The notes under the pieces are model-generated. The model was not told the origin of the DNA, did not search any database, and saw nothing but the letters and a program-made list of their open reading frames with translations. Made by a program: the position numbers and the translations under genes. A stretch of 64,000 nucleotides of DNA from Pontibacter sp. G13 (lineage in GTDB: Bacteria; Bacteroidota; Bacteroidia; J057). This document shows positions 24,995-34,179 of this stretch, in pieces. Within the stretch, counting starts at the first letter, position 1. Each line of letters begins with the position of its first letter. The stretch spans positions 4,670,501-4,734,500 of the forward strand of contig NZ_CP134696.1 in the NCBI RefSeq assembly GCF_031851795.1. The letters run 5' to 3'.

Positions 24995-27142
24995 ATGAAT
25001 ATTTCATTTACCTACTCTCCACTGTTTCTCCTGTTGATCGTTCCGTTGGCTGCACTCGCTGCTTGGTGGATGTATCGGGGGACACGGGATCTACTTCCGA
25101 GAGGTGTACAAATGTTCCTGACCGGATTGCGGTTTTTGGCGTTGTGCCTGATCGGATTGATTCTGTTGCAACCGGTCATCACCACTTTGACGAGATTGAC
25201 CTATCCGCCAATCGTAGCGGTGTTGCAGGATCAGACGGAGAGTTTGGCCGTACAGCGGGATTCTCAATTTGTCCGGCAACAATATCCGGAGCAACTGAAG
25301 GCGTTTTTGTCGGCTTTTCCGACGGAGGATTATCAGGTAGATTTGTATGGTTTTTCCACGGGATTGGAGGGAGTCGTTTCCCCGGATTCGCTTCGATTTG
25401 ATCAAGTAGGGACCAATCTCTCTGATGTGTTGTCCGATGTGGAGGACCTGTATCAGAATCAAAACCTAGGCGCCATTGTCCTCGTCAGCGACGGGATCTC
25501 TACGGCTGGTGTCAATCCCGTCTACACCGTGGATGGCATCCGCGAGCCGGTCTTTACGGTGCTGTTGGGCGATACCACCACCCAACAGGATCTCAAGATC
25601 AAGGAGGTGCTGTTCAACGAAATTGCCTACCTCGAAACCGAAACCCCCATCCGTGCCAATATCCAAAGCTCGGGATACAAGAATGCCCAAGTTAAGGTTT
25701 CCCTCAAAAGTGCCGGAAAAGTACTCGACTCAGAGACCATCAAGATCGGGGAAAATGACCCCGAAGTGTCCGTCGATTTCCTTATCAAACCCAAAGAGGT
25801 GGGAATTCGCCAATATGTCGTGGAGGTCTCTCGCCTAGATCAGGAGATTACCTACCGCAACAATGTCCAGCAGATCTTCATCAATGTCCTCGAAACCCGA
25901 GTCAAAATCGGATTATTTGCGGGAGGACCTCACCCTGACTTGGGCGCACTGCGGATGGCTTTCGATCGGGATGAACGATACGAGCTGGTGGAATTCATCC
26001 ACAAATCCCCCAGTACATTCTACAACGACCCGGGCAATGCCAATTTGGAGGAATTCGACCTCTTCATCCTGCACAACTTCCCCGTCAATTCGCAGGATAG
26101 ACCTTGGGTCACCAAGCTTTCAGAACTCGTCAAGGAACAGAAAAAGCCCGTCATGTACTGGGTCGGTCAGCGCAATGACCTTCGGATCATGGGACCGCTT
26201 TTCGAAGATATGGCATTGGCACCGAGTGGATTCACGCCCAAGTCCGAAGAAGTGATCGCCGATTTCTCTAGAGAGTATCGCGACCATTCCACCTTCACAT
26301 TTGAGGATAGCTGGCTGCGTTGGATCAATTCCGCCCCGCCGATTTTCCGCAATCAGTCTACTTGGCAACCCAAAACGACGGCTGAGGTATTCGCTACTGC
26401 CAAAATCAAGAACATTGCGCTCGACTATCCGGTGTTTGCCCTCCAGAACCATCTGGGCCGCAAAAACATGGTCTTCGTGGGCGAAAACTTCTGGCGCTAT
26501 CGTCAGCATAGTTTCGTGGAGACGGATGACTTCGAGATGTTTGACGAATGGCTGTTCAGCGTCATCAAATGGTTGATCGTGTCCGACGACAAGCGCAAAT
26601 TCAAAGTCGCACCCACCAAGAAAATGTTCACCGGCAGTGAACCCGTCTTTTTCAAGGGCCAGGCTTATGACGATAGCTACAACCCGATTTCAGGGGTGGA
26701 GATCAAAATGAAACTCACGGCTCCGGATGGCAAGGTGACGGACTATTACCTCAATGAAGCTTCACAGGGGCAGTACTTCTTGGAACTCGCCAATTTGGAG
26801 CAGGGAACCTATCGCTATGCCGCGGAGGGATTCCGAAACAATGTCAGCATCGGCAAGGACCGCGGGCAATTTTCCATCGGTCGATCCAATGTCGAGCACT
26901 ACCAGCTCCAAGCCAATCGCGACCTCATGGAGCAGCTCGCGCTTCGGACAGGTGGCGAATTTGCATTGGCACAGGATTTCCCCGCACTCGCAGCGGACAT
27001 TCAGGCGCTTCCCGGCCTCAAACCCGTGATCGATTACAAAAAGGCCCGCAAGCCGCTACTCGATTTCTGGTGGCTCATGGTGATTTTGCTCAGCATGCTC
27101 TCCATCGAGTGGGTCGTCCGGAAATTACACTCCATGCTCTAG
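24995..27142 (+). CDS. vWA-domain membrane protein (BatA-like)
   Basis: 715 residues. Two N-terminal membrane helices (about 7-26 and 41-61) and one near the C-terminus (about 688-708) enclose a large periplasmic part. Residues about 70-200 form a vWA-like domain (AVLQDQTESL in place of DxSxS, and IVLVSDG). Next come a CARDB-like beta domain (about 215-300), a region with the flavodoxin/amidotransferase-like fold (about 305-480) and another beta domain (about 560-640). This layout occurs in Bacteroidota proteins near Bat/MoxR aerotolerance loci, but no MoxR or Bat genes are adjacent, so the role is open. A terminator follows. Confidence 0.8.
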   Translation: MNISFTYSPLFLLLIVPLAALAAWWMYRGTRDLLPRGVQMFLTGLRFLALCLIGLILLQPVITTLTRLTYPPIVAVLQDQTESLAVQRDSQFVRQQYPEQLKAFLSAFPTEDYQVDLYGFSTGLEGVVSPDSLRFDQVGTNLSDVLSDVEDLYQNQNLGAIVLVSDGISTAGVNPVYTVDGIREPVFTVLLGDTTTQQDLKIKEVLFNEIAYLETETPIRANIQSSGYKNAQVKVSLKSAGKVLDSETIKIGENDPEVSVDFLIKPKEVGIRQYVVEVSRLDQEITYRNNVQQIFINVLETRVKIGLFAGGPHPDLGALRMAFDRDERYELVEFIHKSPSTFYNDPGNANLEEFDLFILHNFPVNSQDRPWVTKLSELVKEQKKPVMYWVGQRNDLRIMGPLFEDMALAPSGFTPKSEEVIADFSREYRDHSTFTFEDSWLRWINSAPPIFRNQSTWQPKTTAEVFATAKIKNIALDYPVFALQNHLGRKNMVFVGENFWRYRQHSFVETDDFEMFDEWLFSVIKWLIVSDDKRKFKVAPTKKMFTGSEPVFFKGQAYDDSYNPISGVEIKMKLTAPDGKVTDYYLNEASQGQYFLELANLEQGTYRYAAEGFRNNVSIGKDRGQFSIGRSNVEHYQLQANRDLMEQLALRTGGEFALAQDFPALAADIQALPGLKPVIDYKKARKPLLDFWWLMVILLSMLSIEWVVRKLHSML

Positions 27143-27163
27143 GATTGAGAGCTTGAACCCCAA

Positions 27164-27208
27164 AAAGCGCTTGTCTCATGAATCTGAGGCAAGCGCTTTA
27201 TGTTTTCT
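27164..27208 (+). terminator. terminator of the vWA membrane protein gene
   Basis: AAAGCGCTTG / CAAGCGCTTT 10-bp stem with inner CTCA / TGAG, followed by ATGTTTTCT. It ends 8 bp before repeat copy 6. Confidence 0.85.
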
Positions 27209-27216
27209 ATAGGGTT

Positions 27217-27379
27217 GGGCGTGCCTCGGCGTGTTTGGCATGTAGAGTGCCTTTTGGCAGACCGGTCGCCGAGTCAGGCTGTTCATGGGTTCGCTTTGCT
27301 CCGTCCTCCGCTGAAGGCTCCGGACTGCTCGCGAGCTCGCACCATTCCCATCCTTCACGCCGCCGCAGGCCATCCGCAC
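27217..27379 (+). repeat. structured intergenic repeat, copy 6 (type A)
   Basis: 163 bp from GGGCGTGCCTCGGCGTG to GGCCATCCGCAC. The stem is CTCGGCG / CGCCGAG, as in copy 5, i.e. compensated relative to the other copies. A perfect 10-bp palindrome GCGAGCTCGC lies in the right half. It follows a terminator, co-oriented with the upstream gene. Confidence 0.85.
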
Positions 27380-27389
27380 CTTTGATTCA

Positions 27390-28553
27390 TTATCGCAAGA
27401 TGATCGCCTCTTCCACAAATTCCCCATCCATGAGCATGTACCGCTTCCCTTCAATCTCGATCGAATCGCCATCCTTCATGTCCGACAGGCGATCGATATC
27501 CTCCTCGATGGTGTGGACAGAGCCGCCTGTGATTCTGGCGAGATTGAGGTATTCGATCCGCACAGGAAAGGAAGCATCCACTCCACACAGAACCACACGC
27601 ACCGGGACCTTGACTTCCTCGGCGAGTGCGATATCCCGGACTCCACTCTTGTTGTCCGCAATGAGGATAACCTCGCCTTCATGGCGGGCCCACTTGATCC
27701 CCCGCAGAAGCGCCTCAATGTCATTCTCGGGCTCATCGCCGCCTGTTCCCCCATTCATGCAATCTGCCATGGTATTCAAGACCCCTTGGATGGTTTGTGA
27801 ACGCGAAGGATAAATCCCGCGAGTTTTGCCGATCCGCTTGAGATGATCCCTGCGTTTGTCTCCGTCATTGAACATCACGAATTGTTGGATGGTGGCATTC
27901 CGCTGCATATTGAGACGATGCCAGAGCAGAACGGAAGCGCCATACGGATACATACTGCCTGTCCAATCCATCACGACGAGCATGTCTTTCCATTCCGGGT
28001 GGCGGTCTAGAATTTTGAGCGCCGTCGAATCGTGCAATTCCGCCTTTTGGTAGGCAATGTCCGCCACTGCTTCCATTTCCTCCGCCATAGGATCTAGGTG
28101 GATGACGAATCCGTGAAACATATCCTCGGCCTGCGCCTCATTTTTGCAATCGGTCTGGAGGATGTAGAGCCATTCGATCTTGGGGTCTTGGAAGATGGAA
28201 GGATCGAGGCGATGCAGACTTGCTAGGCGTTGTTGGAGGAGTTTGTTGTAAGGGAATTGCCACTTTTCCAGCGACTTGGGATACCTCGTGAAGACCAATT
28301 CCACCCGTTTGATCTTCTGTTCACGCCATTGATACGCCACCTCCGGATTGAGGATGTGTGGCCACGCATAGCGCATCTGAAGCACGTGGTAATTGCTGTC
28401 TGACTGAAAGATATACTTGGGGATTTCTACCACAGCAGGGGTGCGGGGAGGGGCGATCTGAGCGTGTAGTCCAGTTCCGAAAAAGAGGAAAAGGATCAGC
28501 AGAATTGCCGTGCCCAACCCATGCATTCGGTCGAGAATAGTGGAAATGATCAT
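27390..28553 (-). CDS. secreted vWA-like protein
   Basis: 387 residues with a signal peptide (about 10-31, ending GLHAQ). The C-terminal two thirds have vWA-like features: MLVVMDWTGSMYPYG (about 191-205) with the DxTGS metal-site motif, FVMFNDGD, GTGGDEPENDIEALL and EVILIADNKSGVRD. The N-terminal part (about 40-150) is not recognised. It could bind another protein through a metal ion in the periplasm or outside. It converges on the vWA membrane protein gene, with repeat copy 6 between. Positions 28554-29195 upstream hold no gene I can support, although a few minus-strand frames are open. Confidence 0.75.
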   Translation of the reverse strand: MIISTILDRMHGLGTAILLILFLFFGTGLHAQIAPPRTPAVVEIPKYIFQSDSNYHVLQMRYAWPHILNPEVAYQWREQKIKRVELVFTRYPKSLEKWQFPYNKLLQQRLASLHRLDPSIFQDPKIEWLYILQTDCKNEAQAEDMFHGFVIHLDPMAEEMEAVADIAYQKAELHDSTALKILDRHPEWKDMLVVMDWTGSMYPYGASVLLWHRLNMQRNATIQQFVMFNDGDKRRDHLKRIGKTRGIYPSRSQTIQGVLNTMADCMNGGTGGDEPENDIEALLRGIKWARHEGEVILIADNKSGVRDIALAEEVKVPVRVVLCGVDASFPVRIEYLNLARITGGSVHTIEEDIDRLSDMKDGDSIEIEGKRYMLMDGEFVEEAIILR

Positions 28554-29101
28554 GATAGCGAATTGGAGCGAGAGCTGATAATTCGGTAGTGCTTTCCCAT
28601 CAGGGAAGGAATATCACCACAAGAATTTGACCGTTTTGGACTGGATGAATTCCGTTTTGTACGAATGGTTGAATTTCTGTGAATATCGGTACAATTCCAA
28701 TTGCTGTAGGTTAAGCTTCGTCCCCAAAATGGACTCACAGCTATGACGATTCTGTGAAATATGTCGAAAAGTTTGAATTCGGAAGGATGGAATTCAACCC
28801 GTATCTAGCGTTATTCGGTGAATCGTCTCCTCGATGAGGCAGCCACAGGGATAAGACTCGATGCAGGAATCGGAAAAATATGTCTGCGTCGCCCATGAAA
28901 GATGGGAGTCCCAATTTCTTGAAAGACAGTGCTAAACGTCGGATTGAAGACTGGACGGATACAATCCCATTTCTTAATTGAAGGAGATTTGGGAATACGC
29001 CATCTTCGGTTTATTCGAAGCCTCCGGCCATCCACTTCCAGATCGCCAATTCCTCAAGAGATTGAAAAACCGAAAATTCAGGACCTTTGATGGGTTCTTC
29101 G

Positions 29102-29109
29102 TAGTTTTG
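29102..29109 (+). promoter_or_regulatory. possible -7 box of the DUF6029 gene
   Basis: TAGTTTTG fits TAnnTTTG, 86 bp before the ATG. A TTTG lies 12 bp upstream, closer than usual. Confidence 0.35.
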
Positions 29110-29195
29110 AAATCGAAGTAAATTGTGGGGAATGGACTTGTTCCCAAATCCATCACCCTCAACGCCTTCCTTAACCTAGCCAAATACGAGACGCT

Positions 29196-30848
29196 ATGCA
29201 TCGAACCTTTAGGGTAATTTTCCGGAATCTGTTGTGTTGGATATGCTGTATGGTGGGAGCCAACGGGCTGATGGCGCAAAATGTCGCCGGCGGTACCATC
29301 AGCGGTAGTTTCCAGACGGATGTCCAGTACCTCTTTCCAGACTCCATCATCGGAGCGGAAAAGGTAGATGAAAACATCCTTTCCAACTCCTTCCTCCAGC
29401 TCACCTACCGCAATGGAGGATTCACGGCTGGCTTGCGCTACGAAGCTTACCTCAATCCGCTCCTTGGATTCGACCCTCGATTCGAAGGACAGGGAATCGC
29501 CAACCGATTCGCCAGCTATTCCTCCGAGCATTTTGATGTGACCGTAGGAAATATCTATGACCAATTCGGCAATGGAATCGTCTTCCGCTCCTACCAAGAA
29601 TGGACCCTCGGGATCGATAACTCGGTCGATGGCGTGGCAGTTCGGGTGCGCCCAACGGAAGGGGTTACCCTCAAAGGGATTTTGGGGAAACAACGATTCT
29701 TCTGGGAAAGAGGGGAAGGAATTGTGCGGGGAGCAGATGGAGAACTCAACCTCAACCAACTCATCCCAAGCATGGCCGAAAGCAAAACGCGTCTTGTTTT
29801 GGGGGGATCTGTGGTCTCCAAATTTGAAAAAGACGAGGATTCTCAGCTTCAACTTCCAGAGAATGTCACCGCGTTTTCAGGGCGACTCAACCTCACCCAC
29901 GGCGGATTGAATATCAACGGGGAATACGCATACAAAATCAATGACCCCAACAGCCAGAACGATTACGTCTACAATCCGGGCAACGCACTCTACCTGAATG
30001 CGACCTATTCCCGCAAAGGATTTGCTGTCATCGCATCTGCCAAGCGAATCGACAATTTCGATTTTCGCTCTCAGCGTGAGGTGACCTTCCAGGAATTGAC
30101 CCTGAACTTCTTGCCACCGACCAGTAGATTCCATACCTATCGCCTCCCGACCCTGTATCCCTATGCGACGCAGTTCAACGGCGAGGTGGGTTTCTCTACG
30201 ACTTTGCTCTACAAGATTCCCAAGAAGACCAAGTTGGGCGGAAAATACGGGACCCAGCTTCAGCTGAACTACTCCCGCATCAATGGCCTCGACAAGATGT
30301 ATGACGATCCGCCATTCACCTACGAGACCTCATTCCTCGGTGATCCGCAGAAGTTGTACTTCCAAGATCTCAACTTCGAGATCAACCGCAAGTGGAACAA
30401 GAAATTGCGTACCATCCTGACCGGTATCTGGATGCAATACAACCAAGACGTGGTCGAACTCGGGATTGAAAGCGATAGCGTCAACTTGGTGGATGTCAAG
30501 ATGGCTGTTTTGGAGGTTCAGTATCGAGTCAATCGCAAGACAGCTTTGCGCGGTGAGCTCCAGTACATGGGGACGCCTGATGATCGTGGAAGCTGGGCGA
30601 TGGCCTTGATTGAGGCTTCCTTCTCTCCACATTGGTACATCACCATCTTTGACGAATACAACTACGGCAACCCCGTGGAGGCGCTTCGGGCCCATTACTA
30701 CAATGGATCTGTCGCCTACAACTTTGGTGCTACCCGGATCGGCTTTTCTTACAGCCGCCAGCGTCGAGGTTTGTTGTGTGTGGGTGGTATCTGCCGTGAG
30801 GTTCCCGCGTCCAATGGATTTGGCCTGAATATCACCAGTTCCTTCTAG
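29196..30848 (+). CDS. DUF6029 outer membrane beta-barrel protein
   Basis: 550 residues, signal peptide about 1-28 (ending LMAQ). The rest alternates short polar turns with amphipathic strands (YRNGGFTAGLRYEAYLNP, FSGRLNLTHGGLNINGEYAY) and ends in a Phe (NGFGLNITSSF), as outer membrane barrels do. The conserved C-terminal YSRQRRGLLCVGGICREVPA block is typical of DUF6029. The next gene encodes an Omp28-related lipoprotein, a pairing seen repeatedly in Bacteroidota, so the two products probably act together at the outer membrane. Function is not established. Confidence 0.85.
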   Translation: MHRTFRVIFRNLLCWICCMVGANGLMAQNVAGGTISGSFQTDVQYLFPDSIIGAEKVDENILSNSFLQLTYRNGGFTAGLRYEAYLNPLLGFDPRFEGQGIANRFASYSSEHFDVTVGNIYDQFGNGIVFRSYQEWTLGIDNSVDGVAVRVRPTEGVTLKGILGKQRFFWERGEGIVRGADGELNLNQLIPSMAESKTRLVLGGSVVSKFEKDEDSQLQLPENVTAFSGRLNLTHGGLNINGEYAYKINDPNSQNDYVYNPGNALYLNATYSRKGFAVIASAKRIDNFDFRSQREVTFQELTLNFLPPTSRFHTYRLPTLYPYATQFNGEVGFSTTLLYKIPKKTKLGGKYGTQLQLNYSRINGLDKMYDDPPFTYETSFLGDPQKLYFQDLNFEINRKWNKKLRTILTGIWMQYNQDVVELGIESDSVNLVDVKMAVLEVQYRVNRKTALRGELQYMGTPDDRGSWAMALIEASFSPHWYITIFDEYNYGNPVEALRAHYYNGSVAYNFGATRIGFSYSRQRRGLLCVGGICREVPASNGFGLNITSSF

Positions 30849-30967
30849 GAATTGAAGGAATGTCAGCAACCTGACGCATGGATTGATTCGTCGATCCCAA
30901 ATTTAAACGTGGAGCCACTTTCGGCCCCAAAGACATTTTAGCTACACTGACCGATACGATATCTGAT

Positions 30968-31879
30968 ATGAACCGCACCCACTCACTTTTCACCGGTCTG
31001 CTGGCCATGCTCCTGCTGATCTTTGCAGGCGGCTGCGACATCATCGAAGACCCATATTACGAGCCTGAGTACCTCGAGTCACTCAACATCACCGCAGACG
31101 AACAATGTCTGAAGGATGCACAGGCTTCCGATCCATTCGCAGGAGTCACCATCGAAAAGAAGGTGTTCCTCGAAGAGATGACCGGCCACAAATGCGGAAA
31201 TTGCCCAGCAGCCTCCGACCGAGCCTATGAGATCTACCACGACCTGTACCCCGGCCGAGTCGTATTCATGGGCATCCACGCTGGATCTTTGGCGACCTTT
31301 TCCCCTGCCGCATCCAAGTTCTACACCAATTTCACCACGCCTACCGGAGATGAAATCTATGGCGAACTCAACGATGTGGGCGGTGTTCCATACGGTATGA
31401 TTGACCGTGTGCACAAAACCAACAATTCCACGCTCTGGAGAGGTCAGGTGGAAGAGCAATTGGCAGAAGCGCCAGAGGCAGGTTTGAGCATTTTCAACTG
31501 CTACAATGCCGACAGCAGCACGTTCACGACCGTCGTGGATGTCAAAACCTTGACGGACTTGACAGAAAATGAATACCTAAGCCTCTTCTTGGTGGAGGAT
31601 CAGATCATCGACTGGCAAAAGGATTATCGCACCCCTTCCAAGATCGATTACGATGACTATGTGCATCACTTTGTCCTCCGTGGCGCGATCAACGGAACGT
31701 GGGGCAGCCGTCTGTCTGAGGAAGCGATCGCTGCGGACACTCGCTTTACCGAAGTATTCTCCGCCCAGATCAATGCCGACCATGACGTGAACAATCTCTA
31801 CGTCATCGCACTCATCTACCAGAAAGGTTCTGATGAGCAGGTAGTCCGCCAAGTGGAAATCGCTCCTCTGGTCAACTAA
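30968..31879 (+). CDS. Omp28-related outer membrane lipoprotein
   Basis: 303 residues. Lipoprotein signal with lipobox AGGC (Cys23). An Omp28-type thioredoxin-like domain (about 60-180) contains KKVFLEEMTGHKCGNCPAA with the CGNC pair and the NDVGGVPYGMIDR cis-Pro loop. The C-terminal half is beta-rich (VDVKTLTDLTENEYLSLFLVEDQII). It is likely exported to the outer membrane and may exchange thiols or act as a chaperone for the DUF6029 barrel encoded 119 bp upstream; that link is inference. A strong terminator follows. Confidence 0.9.
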   Translation: MNRTHSLFTGLLAMLLLIFAGGCDIIEDPYYEPEYLESLNITADEQCLKDAQASDPFAGVTIEKKVFLEEMTGHKCGNCPAASDRAYEIYHDLYPGRVVFMGIHAGSLATFSPAASKFYTNFTTPTGDEIYGELNDVGGVPYGMIDRVHKTNNSTLWRGQVEEQLAEAPEAGLSIFNCYNADSSTFTTVVDVKTLTDLTENEYLSLFLVEDQIIDWQKDYRTPSKIDYDDYVHHFVLRGAINGTWGSRLSEEAIAADTRFTEVFSAQINADHDVNNLYVIALIYQKGSDEQVVRQVEIAPLVN

Positions 31880-31902
31880 GGAGGCATCATATTCCGCCAC
31901 AA

Positions 31903-31945
31903 AAAAGCGCCACTCCAGATCTTGGGGTGGCGCTTTTGGGTTTTT
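31903..31945 (+). terminator. terminator of the DUF6029-Omp28 unit
   Basis: Perfect 11-bp stem AAAAGCGCCAC / GTGGCGCTTTT followed by GGGTTTTT. It directly abuts repeat copy 7. Confidence 0.9.
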
Positions 31946-32160
31946 GGGGGTGTCCCGGCGTGCTTGGCAGATGGGATGTCGCTGGGCATCCATGTCGCCG
32001 GGCCGCTCCCATTCCGGGCTCGCTGGTCGCTCGGTCGGTGGAAAATGATACATGCTTGAACAGGTACCCTCCCCCTGGGTGGATGGTGGATACTGCAAAA
32101 GTCAGCTCACCCACCGACTGAACCCTCCAGGCAGCTCACCCCACACGGGGCCATCCGCAC
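31946..32160 (+). repeat. structured intergenic repeat, copy 7 (type B, long loop)
   Basis: 215 bp from GGGGGTGTCCCGGCG to GGCCATCCGCAC. The CCCGGCG / CGCCGGG stem is present. The central hairpin has GTCGGTGG / CCACCGAC arms around about 70 nt that are unlike the other copies. The right end (CCTCCAGGCA and onwards) matches copies 8 and 9. It sits directly behind a terminator and 8 bp from the end of the minus-strand regulator gene. Confidence 0.8.
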
Positions 32161-32168
32161 GATGAAAC

Positions 32169-32489
32169 CTATGATTCCGATTTCTTCTTGCGCTTGGAGG
32201 AGGTTAGCAATTTTGCATCCTGGAGTTTTCGGCCAAATACATCATCCTTGGCAACTTGGGCCAAGTCCTCTCCCAATCCCAATACATTTAAAACCTGCAG
32301 GTAAAGACCAATCCCGATATGCGAACTGCCTTTTTCAATATGCCATAAGGATGAGCGACTGATATTGGCTCGTTCAGCAACCTGAGTAGTCGTTAATTTT
32401 CGCCTTAGACGAGCTAGCTTAATATTTTCCCCTAATCCTGCAAGCAATCGCTGTTCCTTTGGTCGAAGAACTGATTTTCTGGAGTTCAT
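32169..32489 (-). CDS. HipB-like XRE-family regulator without a HipA partner
   Basis: 106 residues from the Met at 32489 (the frame opens at 32537, through AT-rich promoter-like DNA). A helix-turn-helix of the XRE type covers about 18-75: GLGENIKLARLRRKLTTTQV, ERANISRSSLWHIEKGSS. The C-terminal DVFGRKLQDAKLL is typical of the HipB-like antitoxins that precede hipA genes in Bacteroidota. No hipA follows; repeat copy 7 begins 8 bp after the stop. It could be an orphan antitoxin or a stand-alone regulator. Palindromes over its own start suggest autoregulation. The surrounding 32.45-32.55 kb is much richer in A and T than the rest of the window. Confidence 0.85.
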   Translation of the reverse strand: MNSRKSVLRPKEQRLLAGLGENIKLARLRRKLTTTQVAERANISRSSLWHIEKGSSHIGIGLYLQVLNVLGLGEDLAQVAKDDVFGRKLQDAKLLTSSKRKKKSES

Positions 32490-32536
32490 TTTGTTTCTAT
32501 TGAAAAACAAAATATATAATATTGTCTGTATATACA
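32488..32536 (-). promoter_or_regulatory. probable operator/promoter region of the HipB-like gene
   Basis: Two inverted repeats in AT-rich DNA: ATTTTGTTT / AAACAAAAT (9-bp arms, 8-nt spacer, 32488-32513), touching the start codon, and the perfect 10-bp palindrome TGTATATACA (32527-32536). Their placement suits binding by the encoded repressor. Confidence 0.45.
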
Positions 32537-32604
32537 ATCATTTTTGGCAAAGATCTCTATTTTATCGGGCCTGTAGTTTGGGAGGCCCCCATCTCGATGA
32601 GCGA

Positions 32605-32645
32605 CTGCATAGTGCTGCGTAAGGAATAGGGACGGTACTATGCAG
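32605..32645. repeat. inverted repeat element, possibly related to the intergenic repeat family
   Basis: Perfect 9-bp arms CTGCATAGT / ACTATGCAG around a 23-nt centre. The centre and right flank (CGTAAGGAATAGGGACGG) resemble CGTGAAGGATGGGAACGG in copy 5. Nothing else is seen between 32540 and 32797. Confidence 0.4.
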
Positions 32646-32797
32646 CCGAAGTTTTGGAGCCTTGTGCATGGACAGGTAACCTCTTTGGACAACCAATTCC
32701 GCTACTCATTAGCAATCGACAATTATTTTGCCAGCAAGTGAAGGTATACCCAATCATCTCCTCCCAGCGCATTTCACCTGAAAACCTTCCCCAAACG

Positions 32798-32829
32798 TAA
32801 AAAGCCACCCTCCAAGGAGAGCGGCTTTC
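32798..32829 (-). terminator. terminator of the aminotransferase gene
   Basis: On the minus strand AAAGCC...CTCC-TT-GGAG...GGCTTTTT, followed by ACGTTTGGGG. It lies 20 bp after the stop. Confidence 0.65.
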
Positions 32830-32848
32830 TTCTATCTGATATTCGAGA

Positions 32849-34078
32849 TTACGCATTGTCGGAGGCAAGCGCTTCTCCGGAGATTACGCGTCCGGGGTAG
32901 GCTGCCAGACCTGCCGCGAGGCACTCCATAGCCTTGCGGAGATCTTCTTCATTGAGGACATAGGCGATGCGAACTTGGTCAGTGCCCAAGCCGGGGGTCG
33001 CGTAGAATCCTGATCCGGGGGCCATCATGACGGTCGCGCCTTCGTGATCGAATTCTTCCAGCATCCACTGGCAGAATCGCTCGCTGCTGTCCACAGGCAA
33101 TTGCACCATCGCATAGAATGCACCATCCACATCTGGGCAAACCGCTCCTGGGATTTTGGCAATTGACTCCACCAATACATCACGACGCTTGCGGTAGATT
33201 TCTACCACGTCTTGATAGTAGCTGGCGGGCAATTGGTACAAAGCCTCCGCGCCAATCTGCCCCAGTGTCGGAGGAGAAAGACGCGCCTGAGCCAATTTCA
33301 TGACTCCACCCATTACATCCGCATTCTTGGAAACGACGCATCCAATCCGAGCGCCACAAGAAGAGAATCGCTTGGAAATGGAATCCGTCACGATTACGTG
33401 ATCCTCCATGCCTTCGAGGCCAAGCACAGATTTGTGCTGCTTGCCATCGTAGGCGAATTCACGGTACACTTCGTCAGAAACGAGGTAGAGATCGTGCTTT
33501 TTGACAATCTCCTGAAGCTTCTGGAGAGATTCCTGTGGGTACAACACGCCCGTAGGATTGCCGGGGTTGCAAATCAGGATCGCTCGGGTACGGGGGGTGA
33601 TGAGCTTCTCGAATTCCTCGATAGGCGGCAACGCAAAGTCGTTTTCGATCTGTGTCTGGATCGGTACCACCTTGACATTGGAGAAAATGGAGAAGCTATT
33701 GTAGTTGGCGTAGAACGGTTCGGGAATGATTACCTCGTCCCCGGGGTTCATGATGGTGGCGAATACAAAGCTCAATGCTTCGGAAGCACCCGTGGTTACG
33801 ATCACCTGATCGGTATTCAGGGGATGACCGAGGTTGCCGTAGTAATCGGCGATGGACTGACGCAGCGATACGTGTCCCGCAGAGTGGCTGTAGGCAACTA
33901 CCTTCAGATGTGCATCTTGGATGGCATCGAAGAATACCTGTGGGGTTTCGACATCGGGTTGGCCGATATTCAGGTGATAGACATGCTTGCCGGCGGCTTT
34001 GGCGGCTTCGGAGTAAGGGACCAACTTCCGGATCGGGGAAGCAGGAATCTCAAGCGCGCGTTGGGATAATGCTGGCAT
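32849..34078 (-). CDS. pyridoxal phosphate-dependent aminotransferase, aspartate aminotransferase-like
   Basis: 409 residues, class I/II aminotransferase fold. LNIGQPDVETP (about 36-46), TTGASEAL (PLP phosphate contact), NPGNPTG (171-177), SDEVYREF, and the PLP lysine K236 in SISKRFSSCGARIG are all present. The most likely reaction is amino transfer between aspartate or a related amino acid and 2-oxoglutarate, in the cytoplasm; exact specificity cannot be read from the sequence. It has its own terminator and a likely promoter box at 34172, so it appears monocistronic. Confidence 0.9.
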   Translation of the reverse strand: MPALSQRALEIPASPIRKLVPYSEAAKAAGKHVYHLNIGQPDVETPQVFFDAIQDAHLKVVAYSHSAGHVSLRQSIADYYGNLGHPLNTDQVIVTTGASEALSFVFATIMNPGDEVIIPEPFYANYNSFSIFSNVKVVPIQTQIENDFALPPIEEFEKLITPRTRAILICNPGNPTGVLYPQESLQKLQEIVKKHDLYLVSDEVYREFAYDGKQHKSVLGLEGMEDHVIVTDSISKRFSSCGARIGCVVSKNADVMGGVMKLAQARLSPPTLGQIGAEALYQLPASYYQDVVEIYRKRRDVLVESIAKIPGAVCPDVDGAFYAMVQLPVDSSERFCQWMLEEFDHEGATVMMAPGSGFYATPGLGTDQVRIAYVLNEEDLRKAMECLAAGLAAYPGRVISGEALASDNA

Positions 34079-34171
34079 AACGGGGACTGATGTTTTATGT
34101 GTGAATACCTTGAAACGTTCTAACTATTGAATCAAGCAAAAATCGCGTCTGACTGAGCTTGATACATCCGA

Positions 34172-34179
34172 CAAATATA
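34172..34179 (-). promoter_or_regulatory. -7 promoter box of the aminotransferase gene
   Basis: TATATTTG on the minus strand is a perfect TAnnTTTG match, 93 bp before the start codon. Confidence 0.45.

Noticed and set aside
28554-29195. Minus-strand frames of 60-75 codons in the gap before the DUF6029 gene
   Set aside because: Basic, low-quality translations with no start context; the region is more likely a leader or promoter region.
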